From: RGIG3009 sp045630765
Lineage (GTDB): Bacteria > Bacillota > Clostridia > Oscillospirales > Acutalibacteraceae
DNA: 64,000 nt
Reading direction: 5' to 3'
Assembly: GCA_045630765.1 (NCBI GenBank)
Contig: JAZQTM010000104.1
Coordinates: 12,997-76,996 of the forward strand
The translations under genes were made by a program, and so were the position numbers. Position 1 is the stretch's first letter. Each line of letters starts with the position of its first letter. Below, one piece after another: positions 17,124-24,703 of this stretch. Under the pieces are notes generated by a model. The model had not been told where the DNA came from. It was given only the letters and a program-made list of their open reading frames with translations, and made no database searches.

Positions 17124-17996
17124 ATGAAAATTGATTGTCATGTTCATTCGCGTATGGGCGGTGTTTACGGAGAGCCGCCTTTTGATCAGCAGGCGTTTAT
17201 GAAGGATTTGAAGGCGGCGGGAATGGACGGTGCGGCACTGTTTTCGCCAAGCCCCCTCACGTGTGCGGATATTCCCGTTCAAGAACGTATGACAAACACC
17301 TTGAATATGTGCGAAGGTCAACCAACGCTGTATCCGTTTTACTGGATCAATCCGTTGGAAGACGGGGCATTGGAACAAGTGGATTTGGCAGTAGAACGCG
17401 GCTTTCTCGGTTTTAAAATGATCTGCAGCAACTATCATCCCGGGTGCCGTGAGTCAATGGACCTTCTTCACAAAATCGCATCTGTGGACAAACCCGTTTT
17501 GTTCCATAGCGGCATTTTGTGGGATGGTATGAACTCCGCCAACTACAATCGTCCCGGCAACTTCGAAGCCTTACTGGACGTGCCGAAACTTCGCTTTTGT
17601 CTGGCACACATTTCTTGGCCGTGGACCGATGAATGTATTGCCGTGTACGGTAAGTTTAACAATGCGTATTTCCGCCGTCCCGACTTAAGCTGCGAAATGT
17701 TTATTGATGTCACGCCGGGAACTCCCCGCGTATACCGCGAGGAAGTCTTTCACCATTTACTGTGCAGTGACTATGAACTGCGTTACAATTTGATGTTCGG
17801 CACCGATAGCAGCACCGAACAGTATAACGTAAGTTGGAGCAAAGAATGGCAGGAGCGGGATAACGCACTGTATGAAAAATTCATCCCCGAAGACGTCGAA
17901 GATTTCAAAGACCACGTTTACGGCAAAAACTTTTTACGTTTCCTCGGCTTATCCGATGAAATCCCTGTCAAAAAGATCCCCATGGTAGGCGAATAA
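17124..17996 (+). CDS. Amidohydrolase-2 family metal-dependent hydrolase
   Basis: A 290-residue TIM-barrel hydrolase starting with the metal motif His6-x-His8 in IDCHVHSR. Further family landmarks are FLGFKMICSNYHPG, the strand VLFHSG near 133, CLAHISWPW near 158 and MFGTDSST near 235, which supplies the late Asp ligand. Members hydrolyse or decarboxylate small cyclic or carboxylated metabolites such as sugar lactones. ATG 17124 follows GAAAGGA. It lies between two terminators, so it is read as a short unit or by read-through from the DUF5107 promoter. The cluster suggests a sugar-acid or lactone substrate (inference). Confidence 0.78.
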   Translation: MKIDCHVHSRMGGVYGEPPFDQQAFMKDLKAAGMDGAALFSPSPLTCADIPVQERMTNTLNMCEGQPTLYPFYWINPLEDGALEQVDLAVERGFLGFKMICSNYHPGCRESMDLLHKIASVDKPVLFHSGILWDGMNSANYNRPGNFEALLDVPKLRFCLAHISWPWTDECIAVYGKFNNAYFRRPDLSCEMFIDVTPGTPRVYREEVFHHLLCSDYELRYNLMFGTDSSTEQYNVSWSKEWQERDNALYEKFIPEDVEDFKDHVYGKNFLRFLGLSDEIPVKKIPMVGE

Positions 17997-18000
17997 CCGA

Positions 18001-18033
18001 AAGGGCGCACAGATAGTTCTGTGCGCCCTTTTA
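18001..18033 (+). terminator. Terminator after the amidohydrolase gene
   Basis: 12-bp stem AAGGGCGCACAG/CTGTGCGCCCTT with a 6-base loop and T-tract. Confidence 0.88.
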
Positions 18034-18057
18034 ATCTATACAAAGCAGCGCAAAAAA

Positions 18058-18098
18058 CGGACATAAGCATTGACGACGCTTGCGATTGCAAGTATAAT
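18058..18098 (+). promoter_or_regulatory. Promoter of the AraC gene with a CGGACAT half-site
   Basis: TTGACG (18070-18075), a 17-bp spacer and consensus TATAAT (18093-18098). A single CGGACAT lies at 18058-18064, abutting the -35. The same heptamer occurs twice upstream of 19086, so autoregulation is likely. Confidence 0.65.
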
Positions 18099-18123
18099 AC
18101 TGTCAAGGGAAGGGGGAACGAGT

Positions 18124-18975
18124 ATGAATATCACTGCCTTAAACGGTATCGACTATTTACACTCTACTGCCAAGGGCAACCCGTTTCATATTTTTTGGGC
18201 GAACGGCTCGTCGGCACCGAATCGTGATACGCTAACTTATACGTTCCATCATCATTCCTTTTGTGAGGCACACTTTATTCTCCGTGGCTCTGTCAGCTAC
18301 GGTGTAGGTGAAGAAAGCGTTAACGTTTGCGCGGGTCAGTTTATCGTTGTTCATCAAAAGCGGGCACATCGGGTCGAAAACTGCAGCGAGGATTTCTTGA
18401 AATTGACGGTGGCTTTTGAAATCTCCGATGCGAAAGACATTTCACTTAAGTTTGATGAAATCACGGGCAACGTCTTTACGGTCAACGCCTCCGTGCAAAA
18501 CGTTATCAACACTCTTATCGACGAAGCAGAACAAAAAGGATGCTTCAAAACCGAACGCGTAATGCATACGCTGTACAATCTTCTTTTCCTGGTTGCCGAA
18601 ACCGCTGGGTGCACGCGGTCTGAACAAGCCGCAGAAAAAGCAGGCGACCTGCGCGTGACCAAGGCGAAAACATATATAGCGGATAACAGCGAAAGCTTTT
18701 TCACCTGTGAAGAGGTGGCGCGTTACTGTCATGTGAGCGTCAAACAACTCGGCAGATTGTTTCGGCAATATGAAAGTGTCGGACTTTTAGAGTTCATTCA
18801 CAAAAACAAGACGGATGCTGCTGTCGCGCTCTTGAAGGAAACCGATCTGTCTCAAAAAAAGATTTCCGATAAATTAGGCTTTTCCGATGTTCGCTATTTT
18901 GGAAAATTTATAAGTCGTATGACGGGGCAGACTCCGTCAGAGATACGGGCATCAAAAGCAAAAGAAGGCGTTTGA
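18124..18975 (+). CDS. AraC-family transcriptional regulator
   Basis: 283 residues: an N-terminal cupin-like sensing domain (HHHSFCEAHFILRGSVSYGVG, about 38-58) and a C-terminal double helix-turn-helix (about 185-283). The HTH region contains EEVARYCHVSVKQLGRLFR and the family signature ISDKLGFSDVRYFGKFISR, then TGQTPSEIR. ATG 18124 is preferred to 18070 because GGGAAGGGGG precedes it and the earlier start overlaps the promoter. Sitting in the middle of the 15-22 kb cluster, it is the likely local activator, with candidate sites at 14974, 19002 and 19022. Its ligand is unknown. Confidence 0.9.
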   Translation: MNITALNGIDYLHSTAKGNPFHIFWANGSSAPNRDTLTYTFHHHSFCEAHFILRGSVSYGVGEESVNVCAGQFIVVHQKRAHRVENCSEDFLKLTVAFEISDAKDISLKFDEITGNVFTVNASVQNVINTLIDEAEQKGCFKTERVMHTLYNLLFLVAETAGCTRSEQAAEKAGDLRVTKAKTYIADNSESFFTCEEVARYCHVSVKQLGRLFRQYESVGLLEFIHKNKTDAAVALLKETDLSQKKISDKLGFSDVRYFGKFISRMTGQTPSEIRASKAKEGV

Positions 18976-18988
18976 TGCCTTCCTTTTT
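18964..18988 (+). terminator. Terminator overlapping the AraC stop codon
   Basis: Stem GAAGGC/GCCTTC spans the TGA and is followed by a T5 run. The short stem makes it moderate in strength. Confidence 0.55.
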
Positions 18989-19001
18989 AGGGGGTAAATA
19001 T

Positions 19002-19028
19002 CGGACATCGTGTGCGAATAACGGACAT
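19002..19028 (+). promoter_or_regulatory. Candidate AraC operator: CGGACAT direct repeats 20 bp apart
   Basis: CGGACAT occurs at 19002-19008 and 19022-19028. The second copy ends 4 bp before the -35, the position typical of AraC-type class II activation. Confidence 0.55.
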
Positions 19029-19032
19029 ATCC

Positions 19033-19061
19033 TTGCTTTTTAACTTGCTGGAGAATACAAT
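19033..19061 (+). promoter_or_regulatory. Predicted promoter of the M55 peptidase-TIM barrel-oxidoreductase operon
   Basis: TTGCTT (19033-19038), a 17-bp spacer and TACAAT (19056-19061). The weak -35 is consistent with activator dependence. Confidence 0.55.
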
Positions 19062-19085
19062 GAAAACAATTAAGGGGGTATTATC

Positions 19086-19880
19086 GTGAAATTTTTAGTT
19101 ATGACAGATATCGAAGGAGTAACGGGTGTTACTACCTTCACACAAGCAGAAAACACAGAGTTCGGCAGAAAAATGCTGATGAACGACCTGAAAGCGGTGC
19201 TCAAAGGCATTAAGGACGCGGGCGCGGAGGCTGTCGTATACGATATGCATACTGATGGCAGAAACGTTGACATTGAACAGATCGACGTACCTGTGGTGAT
19301 GGGCAAGCCTATTCTCGGCAACCGTTGGCGCGGCGTCGGTGGCGAAGGCTTTGACGGCTTGTTCTTGATGGGGCTTCACACGATGCAACATACGGGCGCA
19401 TTGTTGGCACATAGTTATCTGCGTGAATACGATGCGATTTACCTCAACGGTCTGCTTGTCGGCGAAATCGGTATGGAAGCAGCGTTGGCGGGTGAGCAGG
19501 GCGTTCCGCTGAAATTTATCAGCGCGGATGACCGTGGCTGTGCCGAAGGAAGCGCACTGATCCCGAATCTTGTCACCTGCGCGGTCAAACAATCGCTCAC
19601 CTCAGACACGGCGGTTTGCTTGCCCACAAGCGAAACCGAGAAACGTCTTTGTGAAGCTGCGTCAAAAGCGGTCAAAGCAGAGGTGAAGCCCTTCAAAGTG
19701 CAAGGTCCCTATGAAATTAAAATCGTCTTTTCGGAATGCGATTATCGACGCAAAATGCAAGAATTGCATCCTGAACTGTTTGTTGATGAAAAGACCGTCG
19801 TGATGCGCGGTGACAATCTGCTTCAGGTATGGTCCGAATATCTTGGTTATGAAAAAGAGATGGTGGCAGCATGTCAGTAA
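19086..19880 (+). CDS. M55-family (DppA-type) D-aminopeptidase
   Basis: A 264-residue protein with the M55 layout: N-terminal metal residues Asp8 and Glu10 in MTDIEGVTGV, YDMHTDGRN near 55, then MGLHTMQHTGALLAHS near 98-113 and NGLLVGEIGMEAALAG near 120. DppA is a zinc D-aminopeptidase acting on D-Ala peptides from peptidoglycan. GTG 19086 follows AAGGGGG. The next gene starts 10 bp before this stop. With the amidohydrolase and isomerase-like neighbours, it may process peptidoglycan-derived or other amidated sugar conjugates (inference). Confidence 0.85.
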   Translation: MKFLVMTDIEGVTGVTTFTQAENTEFGRKMLMNDLKAVLKGIKDAGAEAVVYDMHTDGRNVDIEQIDVPVVMGKPILGNRWRGVGGEGFDGLFLMGLHTMQHTGALLAHSYLREYDAIYLNGLLVGEIGMEAALAGEQGVPLKFISADDRGCAEGSALIPNLVTCAVKQSLTSDTAVCLPTSETEKRLCEAASKAVKAEVKPFKVQGPYEIKIVFSECDYRRKMQELHPELFVDEKTVVMRGDNLLQVWSEYLGYEKEMVAACQ

Positions 19881-20758
19881 TTTTAGGCGTTAATCATATG
19901 TTCTTGTATCCCGACTCGATCGTGAACCCGAAAGCACACCTCGAAAGCTTGAAAAAACTTGCGTCCAACGACCTGGTGGATGCGCTGGATTGCTGGATGT
20001 GGCGCGGGGAAACGTCGAGAGAGGAAAAGAAAATACTGCTCGACAGCGGTAAAGTAATCAATTACAACATCGGAGATCGGTTTGGCGAGGGTACGGCGTT
20101 GCCGGCATCCAAAAACAAAGCCGACCGCGAGCACGCGTACGATCTGATGATGCGTGAGATCGGTTATGCACTGGAACTGAACTCCAAAAAGATCATTTTC
20201 GGCAGCGGTCCCGATGATCCCGCTGACCGAGAAGGCGCAAAAGAGCGTTTCGGCGAGTTGATTCTCCGCGTCGCCTCTCAGCTTCCCGATGACGTCGCAC
20301 TGTCTTTTGAACCTACCGACCGTGACGTGGATAAGTTCTTCCTGTTCGGTCCTTTGGATGAAACGGTTGATTTCATCCACTTCATACGTCAAAACGGCTT
20401 TGAGCGCATCGGCTTACTGCTGGATATGTGCCACGTCCCGATCATTCACGAAAGTTTGGAAAGCGCACTGCAAAAAGGCGGCGAGGTACTTAACCACGTT
20501 CATTTGGGAAATTCGGTAATTAAGAATCCGACCGATCCTTTTTATGGTGATAAGCATACTGCCTGGAGTTACGCGGGCGGTGAGTATACCGAAAGAGATG
20601 CTGTTCACTTTATTCATTTGTTGAAAGATAGCGGCTACTTGAACAACGACCGAGCCACCGTTTCTTTTGAAATGCGTCCTTACGAGGGGATGAACTCGGA
20701 GGAGAGCCTTGCGAAATTTGTGAGTGTTTGGAAAGAAGCAACAGGGGGAAGCGTATGA
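19871..20758 (+). CDS. Xylose-isomerase-like TIM-barrel protein
   Basis: A 295-residue member of the AP-endonuclease-2/xylose-isomerase-like superfamily. Four metal ligands appear in the usual order: Glu in LSFEPTDR (near 146), Asp in LLDMCHVP (near 186), His in NHVHLGNS (near 217) and Glu in SFEMRPYEG near the end. Members are sugar isomerases, epimerases or dehydratases. It is translationally coupled on both sides, with a 10-bp overlap upstream and ATGA overlap downstream. Its tight pairing with an FAD oxidoreductase suggests an oxidation-isomerisation route for an unusual sugar (inference). Confidence 0.8.
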   Translation: MSVILGVNHMFLYPDSIVNPKAHLESLKKLASNDLVDALDCWMWRGETSREEKKILLDSGKVINYNIGDRFGEGTALPASKNKADREHAYDLMMREIGYALELNSKKIIFGSGPDDPADREGAKERFGELILRVASQLPDDVALSFEPTDRDVDKFFLFGPLDETVDFIHFIRQNGFERIGLLLDMCHVPIIHESLESALQKGGEVLNHVHLGNSVIKNPTDPFYGDKHTAWSYAGGEYTERDAVHFIHLLKDSGYLNNDRATVSFEMRPYEGMNSEESLAKFVSVWKEATGGSV

Positions 20759-22170
20759 ACTATCAGATTGAAGCAAAACCTTACGGCGAATACGACGTTG
20801 TGGTCTGCGGCGGCGGAACGTCAGGGTGTTTTGCCGCTATAGCGGCGGCGCGTGAAGGCGCGAAAACGCTCTTGATCGAGCGCTCTTTTATGGTGGGCGG
20901 TATGCTTACCGTGGGAGAGGCAGGAATTACCAAGTTCACCGAGCATTGTAAAGACGTCGACAAATACAAAACCGAGGTATTGGACAAACTTTCCACCGAT
21001 CCGCAATCCGTTCACGTGGTGCGCGGTATTGCTCACGAGTATGTCAAGCGGCTGATCGACAGTAAAAAAGCCGTGGGTACCCACGGCGATGCGGGAAGTT
21101 ACGTTTTCACCGACAAAGCCGAAGCACAGTACATATTGGTACAAATGCTTGACGAAGCAGGCGTTGAGGTGCTTTACGATACTCGCGTTTGCCTTGTCGA
21201 AAAAGACGGCACGGCTGTCAAAGCTGTGGTGGTGTGTAACAAAGAAGGATTTGGACGGATCGAAGCAAAAGCATTTGTAGATGCCACGGGCGACGGCGAC
21301 GTTGCCGCGTTGGCAGGTGCTCCTTTCAATAAAGGTGCCACCGAAGACGAAGTTGCCAAAGGCTACGCGCGAACCGTCGGTGAGATGCAGGATGTCGGTG
21401 TTATGTACCGCGTGGCAAAGGTGGATTTTGAAAAACTGTTTGATTATTTAGAGAAAAATCCCGAGAAGTATCACACACACGAATTTGGCGTGATGAGCTT
21501 TGAGGATGCGCGCGAAAGCTATCGCAAAGGCGATATGTGCGTGTTCAGAATCCGCCACCAAAACGGTCGTGTACAGGTGTATAATTTACCTGCCAAAGAC
21601 GAAGCGATCCTCCTTGGCGCCGGCACTTATTTCACGCATGATGGATTGGATGGACGTTCGCTCAGCCGCGCACAGGAGAATCTTCAAAAGGGATGCCGCG
21701 CTCTTACGGAATCTATGAGAGAGATCCCCGGCTTTGAATATGCCGAGATCATCTATGTTCCCGATGTCGGCGTGCGCGAAACCCGTCATATTGTCGGCGA
21801 ATATATGTTGACAGTAACCGACGTCTTGTTAGGAAAAGATTTTGACGATTCCATCGCCTGCGGCGGACATCCGCTTGACATCCACCCGCTCCCGCCCGAG
21901 GTTGAGCACGTCAATTACGACCATTGGCGATTCCATATTCCGTATCGCATTTTACTGCCGCAAAGTACCGACAATTTGTTGGTGGCGGGACGTTGCGTTT
22001 CGGCAACGCGCGGCGCATCGGGTGCGATTCGCCCCACGGCACAATGTATGGCAATGGGGGAGGCTGCGGGCACCGCAGCGGCGCTTGCGGCAAAAGACGG
22101 TGTATCGCCGAAAGCGATCGACGTCACCCTTTTGCAAAATACACTTCTCAAAAACGGCGCCGTAATTTAA
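20755..22170 (+). CDS. FAD-dependent oxidoreductase (PF12831-like)
   Basis: 471 residues. The N-terminal Rossmann fingerprint is DVVVCGGGTSGCFAAIAAA with the ribose-binding Glu in LLIERS. It is followed by MVGGMLTVGEAG and FVDATGDGDVAALAG, typical of the FAD-dependent oxidoreductase/thiamine-thiazole-synthase-like group PF12831. The C-terminus has LLVAGRCVSATRGASGAIRPTAQ and GEAAGTAAALA for FAD closure. ATG 20755 overlaps the upstream stop (ATGA). It is the final gene of the AraC-associated operon. A sugar or sugar acid is a plausible substrate, but nothing fixes it. Confidence 0.85.
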   Translation: MNYQIEAKPYGEYDVVVCGGGTSGCFAAIAAAREGAKTLLIERSFMVGGMLTVGEAGITKFTEHCKDVDKYKTEVLDKLSTDPQSVHVVRGIAHEYVKRLIDSKKAVGTHGDAGSYVFTDKAEAQYILVQMLDEAGVEVLYDTRVCLVEKDGTAVKAVVVCNKEGFGRIEAKAFVDATGDGDVAALAGAPFNKGATEDEVAKGYARTVGEMQDVGVMYRVAKVDFEKLFDYLEKNPEKYHTHEFGVMSFEDARESYRKGDMCVFRIRHQNGRVQVYNLPAKDEAILLGAGTYFTHDGLDGRSLSRAQENLQKGCRALTESMREIPGFEYAEIIYVPDVGVRETRHIVGEYMLTVTDVLLGKDFDDSIACGGHPLDIHPLPPEVEHVNYDHWRFHIPYRILLPQSTDNLLVAGRCVSATRGASGAIRPTAQCMAMGEAAGTAAALAAKDGVSPKAIDVTLLQNTLLKNGAVI

Positions 22171-22176
22171 TTAACG

Positions 22177-22209
22177 AAAAAAGGAGCACGATCATCGTGC
22201 TCCTTTTTT
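22177..22209 (+). terminator. Strong terminator closing the 19-22 kb operon
   Basis: 15-bp stem AAAAAAGGAGCACGA/TCGTGCTCCTTTTTT with a 3-base loop. Confidence 0.9.
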
Positions 22210-22232
22210 GAATTATAACGCATTTTTTGATA

Positions 22233-22292
22233 CGGGTTGCATTGGGTTGCAAAGTTGCACCAAAATGCAACCCAAAACAGGGATGCAACCCG
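22233..22292. repeat. Nested inverted repeats of GGGTTGCA
   Basis: GGGTTGCA occurs at 22234-22241 and 22244-22251, and its complement TGCAACCC at 22266-22273 and 22284-22291. The outer pair extends to CGGGTTGCA/TGCAACCCG. No U-run follows on either strand, so it is not an obvious terminator. It lies beyond the 3' end of the minus-strand gene 22350-22724. Confidence 0.6.
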
Positions 22293-22349
22293 AAACTATT
22301 GTGGGATATTTTTGCTTCTTCGTTTTTGTATTGCGCATTCGGAAAACCG

Positions 22350-22724
22350 TTATTTCCGTCTGATTTCCCAATTCTCGACAAATTTTTTTGTTTCTTTTCG
22401 ATCGGCAGAAGTTCGTGCCCACCAAACCCATCCCTCTATAGCCTCAAGGTAAGCAATGATTTCTAATACAACCGGTTTATAAATTCGTTGTGTCCTAATG
22501 TTCTCTAAACAGTCAACAGGGATCTGTTCCAAAACGATTCTTCCAAATCTGTTGCGACCTATAACACTTATATCCTCTCGTGTAGCGTCCCAGCCTTTTC
22601 CGGCTAAATATACTTTCGTGCTCGCTGTGAATGGCTTTGTGCCACGATACACAGTTCCGTCCTTGTCGGTATGAAATTCTGTTATGTTTGCAACAACGCC
22701 AAACCTCCATGACTGATTCTCCAT
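22350..22724 (-). CDS. Small hypothetical protein
   Basis: I do not recognise this 124-residue protein. It is soluble, charged and has a Trp-rich patch EGWVWWART near the C-terminus, followed by a basic tail. The start ATG 22724 is supported by SD GAGGTG six bases upstream and by a TATAAT box (22756-22761). No neighbour is co-oriented with it and it is flanked by two unusual repeat structures, so it may be a late arrival. Confidence 0.6.
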   Translation of the reverse strand: MENQSWRFGVVANITEFHTDKDGTVYRGTKPFTASTKVYLAGKGWDATREDISVIGRNRFGRIVLEQIPVDCLENIRTQRIYKPVVLEIIAYLEAIEGWVWWARTSADRKETKKFVENWEIRRK

Positions 22725-22755
22725 ATAACACACCTCGACTCTTCCGTTTTTACTA

Positions 22756-22764
22756 ATTATAACA
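22756..22764 (-). promoter_or_regulatory. Extended -10 promoter of the small hypothetical gene
   Basis: Minus strand TGTTATAAT (TATAAT at 22761-22756), about 32 bp upstream of the start codon. The -35 is weak. Confidence 0.5.
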
Positions 22765-22790
22765 TACTTTCTGTCCGATTAAAAGGACTC

Positions 22791-22887
22791 TGAAACTATT
22801 CTTTAGCCACGATGAAACTTTTCTCCCACAATGAAACTAATCTCGGTCACGATGAAACTATTCTTTTGAGAAAAGTTTCATTGTGAT
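22791..22887. repeat. Array of about 20-bp repeats with core CACRATGAAACT
   Basis: TGAAACT recurs at 22791, 22813, 22832 and 22853 (periods 22, 19, 21). The last three copies are preceded by CACGA or CACAA. An inverted copy (AGTTTCATTGTG) follows at 22874-22885, making a hairpin with the last direct copy. Multiple terminal subrepeats of about 20 bp occur at the ends of IS21-like elements, so this may be a relic IS end. No transposase is present. Confidence 0.5.
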
Positions 22888-23011
22888 TTGAGCGTGTGAA
22901 AATAGGGTGGGTTCAAGTCTCCCAACTTCGACTTTTTTGTGTTTAATTTTGATACAAAGAAACGAATCTCATTTGCAAAAGTGACGAAAAGCCTTATACC
23001 AAGCGGTTTTT

Positions 23012-23057
23012 GACAAAAAGAAAAGGAACGCAAGTATCGTATCAATACTTGCGTTCC
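23012..23057 (-). terminator. Terminator of tRNA-Leu
   Basis: 13-bp stem GGAACGCAAGTAT/ATACTTGCGTTCC (23025-23037, 23045-23057) with a T-rich tract on the minus strand at 23024-23012, directly after the tRNA 3' end. Confidence 0.85.
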
Positions 23058-23061
23058 AATA

Positions 23062-23143
23062 TGGTGCGGGCGACAAGACTTGAACTTGCACGCTTGCGCA
23101 TTGGCTCCTAAGACCAACGTGTCTGCCATTCCACCACGCCCGC
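23062..23143 (-). tRNA. tRNA-Leu(TAG)
   Basis: An 82-nt tRNA on the minus strand. The acceptor stem GCGGGCG pairs perfectly with CGCCCGC, followed by discriminator A and an encoded CCA. The D-arm region GTGGAATGGCAGACAC is typical of tRNA-Leu, the anticodon loop is CTTAGGA (anticodon TAG, reading CUA), there is a variable arm and a T-loop TTCAAGT. It has its own promoter and terminator. Confidence 0.92.
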
Positions 23144-23149
23144 ATAACG

Positions 23150-23178
23150 GATATAAGTGTAGCATATTTGAGTGTCAA
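23150..23178 (-). promoter_or_regulatory. Promoter of tRNA-Leu
   Basis: Minus strand consensus TTGACA (23178-23173), a 17-bp spacer and TATATC (23155-23150), seven bases before the mature tRNA. Confidence 0.8.
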
Positions 23179-23269
23179 ATGCAAATCATTTCTGCAAGGA
23201 AACGAAAAAAACACATATAGTATATCTGAAACCGGAAAAAACTAACAATGCCTATTTCGTCGGAAAGTG

Positions 23270-23298
23270 TTGCAAGCGGTAGTGTTTTTTGGTATGAT
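23270..23298 (+). promoter_or_regulatory. Promoter of the GHL10 operon
   Basis: TTGCAA (23270-23275), a 17-bp spacer and TATGAT (23293-23298). Confidence 0.65.
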
Positions 23299-23321
23299 AG
23301 AAATAATTGGGGGGATGGGTT

Positions 23322-24686
23322 GTGAAACGGTACGTAGCGGTCTTGTTGTCCTTTGTGATGCTATTCCTGACCGCGTGCGGTAATGATCTGCCCGCTACGG
23401 ACGACACGACTCTCGCGCCTGTTATTACAACGACCACCACCGTGCAAACTACGGTGGATACCACGACCCTTACCGAAGATACAACTACGCAAACTTCAGC
23501 ATCTGTCGCTTCCAAGACAAAGAAACCGACCACCTCAAAAACGACTACAACGACGACTGCCACCACGACCACGCAACCGACTTTGGTAACGCCGTCAGGT
23601 GAACTGCGTGCTACGTGGGCGTCGTTTTTCGAGTTAGATACGCTGTTTCGCAATTGCACAACCGCCGAAAAAGCTAAGACGGCGATTGACAGTATCTTCG
23701 ATACGATGGAAGATTTTGAACTCAACACCTTGTTTTTTCACGTGCGCGCCAACAGCGATGCGTATTACTCATCCAAGTATTTTAAGCCGGCAGCTTCGGT
23801 TGCCAAACTGATCGCTTCTGGCTTTGATCCGCTCGCTTACGCGGTCGAATCTGCCCATAAGCGCGGAATTGCACTTCACGCGTGGGTGAATCCGTATCGC
23901 GTGGGGAAGGATACAACGTATCTTGTCAGTAACGTTCCGACACTCACCGATTCGAGCGGTCGGTATTACTATGTTCCGAGTTCAACGGCGGCTCAGCAAC
24001 TGATATTGAACGGTGTCCGTGAATTGGTGGACAATTACGCCATAGACGGCATTCAGTATGATGATTATTTTTATCCGACAGGCACCTTGGCAGCAACCAC
24101 CATATACGGCTATGAGAGCGCGGACTATGAAGCGTATCGAAAGGGTGGCGGTACGTTGTCGATTGCCGATTGGCGCCGTGCCGCTGTGGATGCGCTGGTT
24201 GCCGGCACCCACGCCATTACTAAAGCGAAGAACCGTACGTTTGGTGTATCACCCGCTATCAATGCGCAAAACACGTACGACGATTTGTATGCCAACCCCC
24301 AAAAATGGTTGGCGGAAAGCGGCTACGTGGATTACATCTGCCCGCAGATCTATACAGGTTTTAACCATTCCGGCAGCCCGTTTGATAAAATGACCGATGT
24401 CTGGTTATCATACCCGCGACATTCTTCCGTGAAATTGTACGTCGGCATTGCCACCTACAAAGCAGGACTTCTTAGCGACACGTGGGCGGGCAACGGCAAG
24501 ACGGAATGGACCTCTCACACCGATATTCTCAAGCGATCTGTGCTGTATCTGCGTTCAAAGAACGTATCCGGTATGGCATTTTACAGTTACAGTTATCTAA
24601 AACCTGATAAAGTGTCAGGCTTGTCGTCGACGAACGACGTATCCGTTGCTCGCAAGGAAATGGAAAATTTACGGACGGTTTTATAA
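23322..24686 (+). CDS. GHL10-family (DUF187) glycoside-hydrolase-like lipoprotein
   Basis: 454 residues. The N-terminus is a lipoprotein signal peptide with lipobox LTAC (Cys19). A Thr-rich linker follows to about residue 90, then a GHL10 TIM-barrel domain (PF02638/YngK type): ELRATWASFFEL, NTLFFHVRANSDAYY, LHAWVNPYRV and the acidic loop YAIDGIQYDDYFYP near 235-248, which carries the putative catalytic acids. Later landmarks are FGVSPAINAQNTY and DYICPQIYTGF. The family is thought to act on polysaccharides, probably cell-wall related. GTG 23322 follows GGGGGGATGGG. It is 17 bp upstream of a second GHL10 protein. Confidence 0.85.
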   Translation: MKRYVAVLLSFVMLFLTACGNDLPATDDTTLAPVITTTTTVQTTVDTTTLTEDTTTQTSASVASKTKKPTTSKTTTTTTATTTTQPTLVTPSGELRATWASFFELDTLFRNCTTAEKAKTAIDSIFDTMEDFELNTLFFHVRANSDAYYSSKYFKPAASVAKLIASGFDPLAYAVESAHKRGIALHAWVNPYRVGKDTTYLVSNVPTLTDSSGRYYYVPSSTAAQQLILNGVRELVDNYAIDGIQYDDYFYPTGTLAATTIYGYESADYEAYRKGGGTLSIADWRRAAVDALVAGTHAITKAKNRTFGVSPAINAQNTYDDLYANPQKWLAESGYVDYICPQIYTGFNHSGSPFDKMTDVWLSYPRHSSVKLYVGIATYKAGLLSDTWAGNGKTEWTSHTDILKRSVLYLRSKNVSGMAFYSYSYLKPDKVSGLSSTNDVSVARKEMENLRTVL

Positions 24687-24703
24687 AAAAGAGGTGAAAC
24701 GAT

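Noticed and set aside
22791..22887. Possible CRISPR array
   Set aside because: Spacing is irregular (19-22 bp from repeat to repeat), there are no unique spacers of usual length, one copy is inverted and no cas gene is in the window.
23400..23590. Apparent DNA repeat of ACC/ACG triplets
   Set aside because: It encodes the Thr-rich linker of the GHL10 lipoprotein. It is low-complexity coding sequence, not a separate repeat element.
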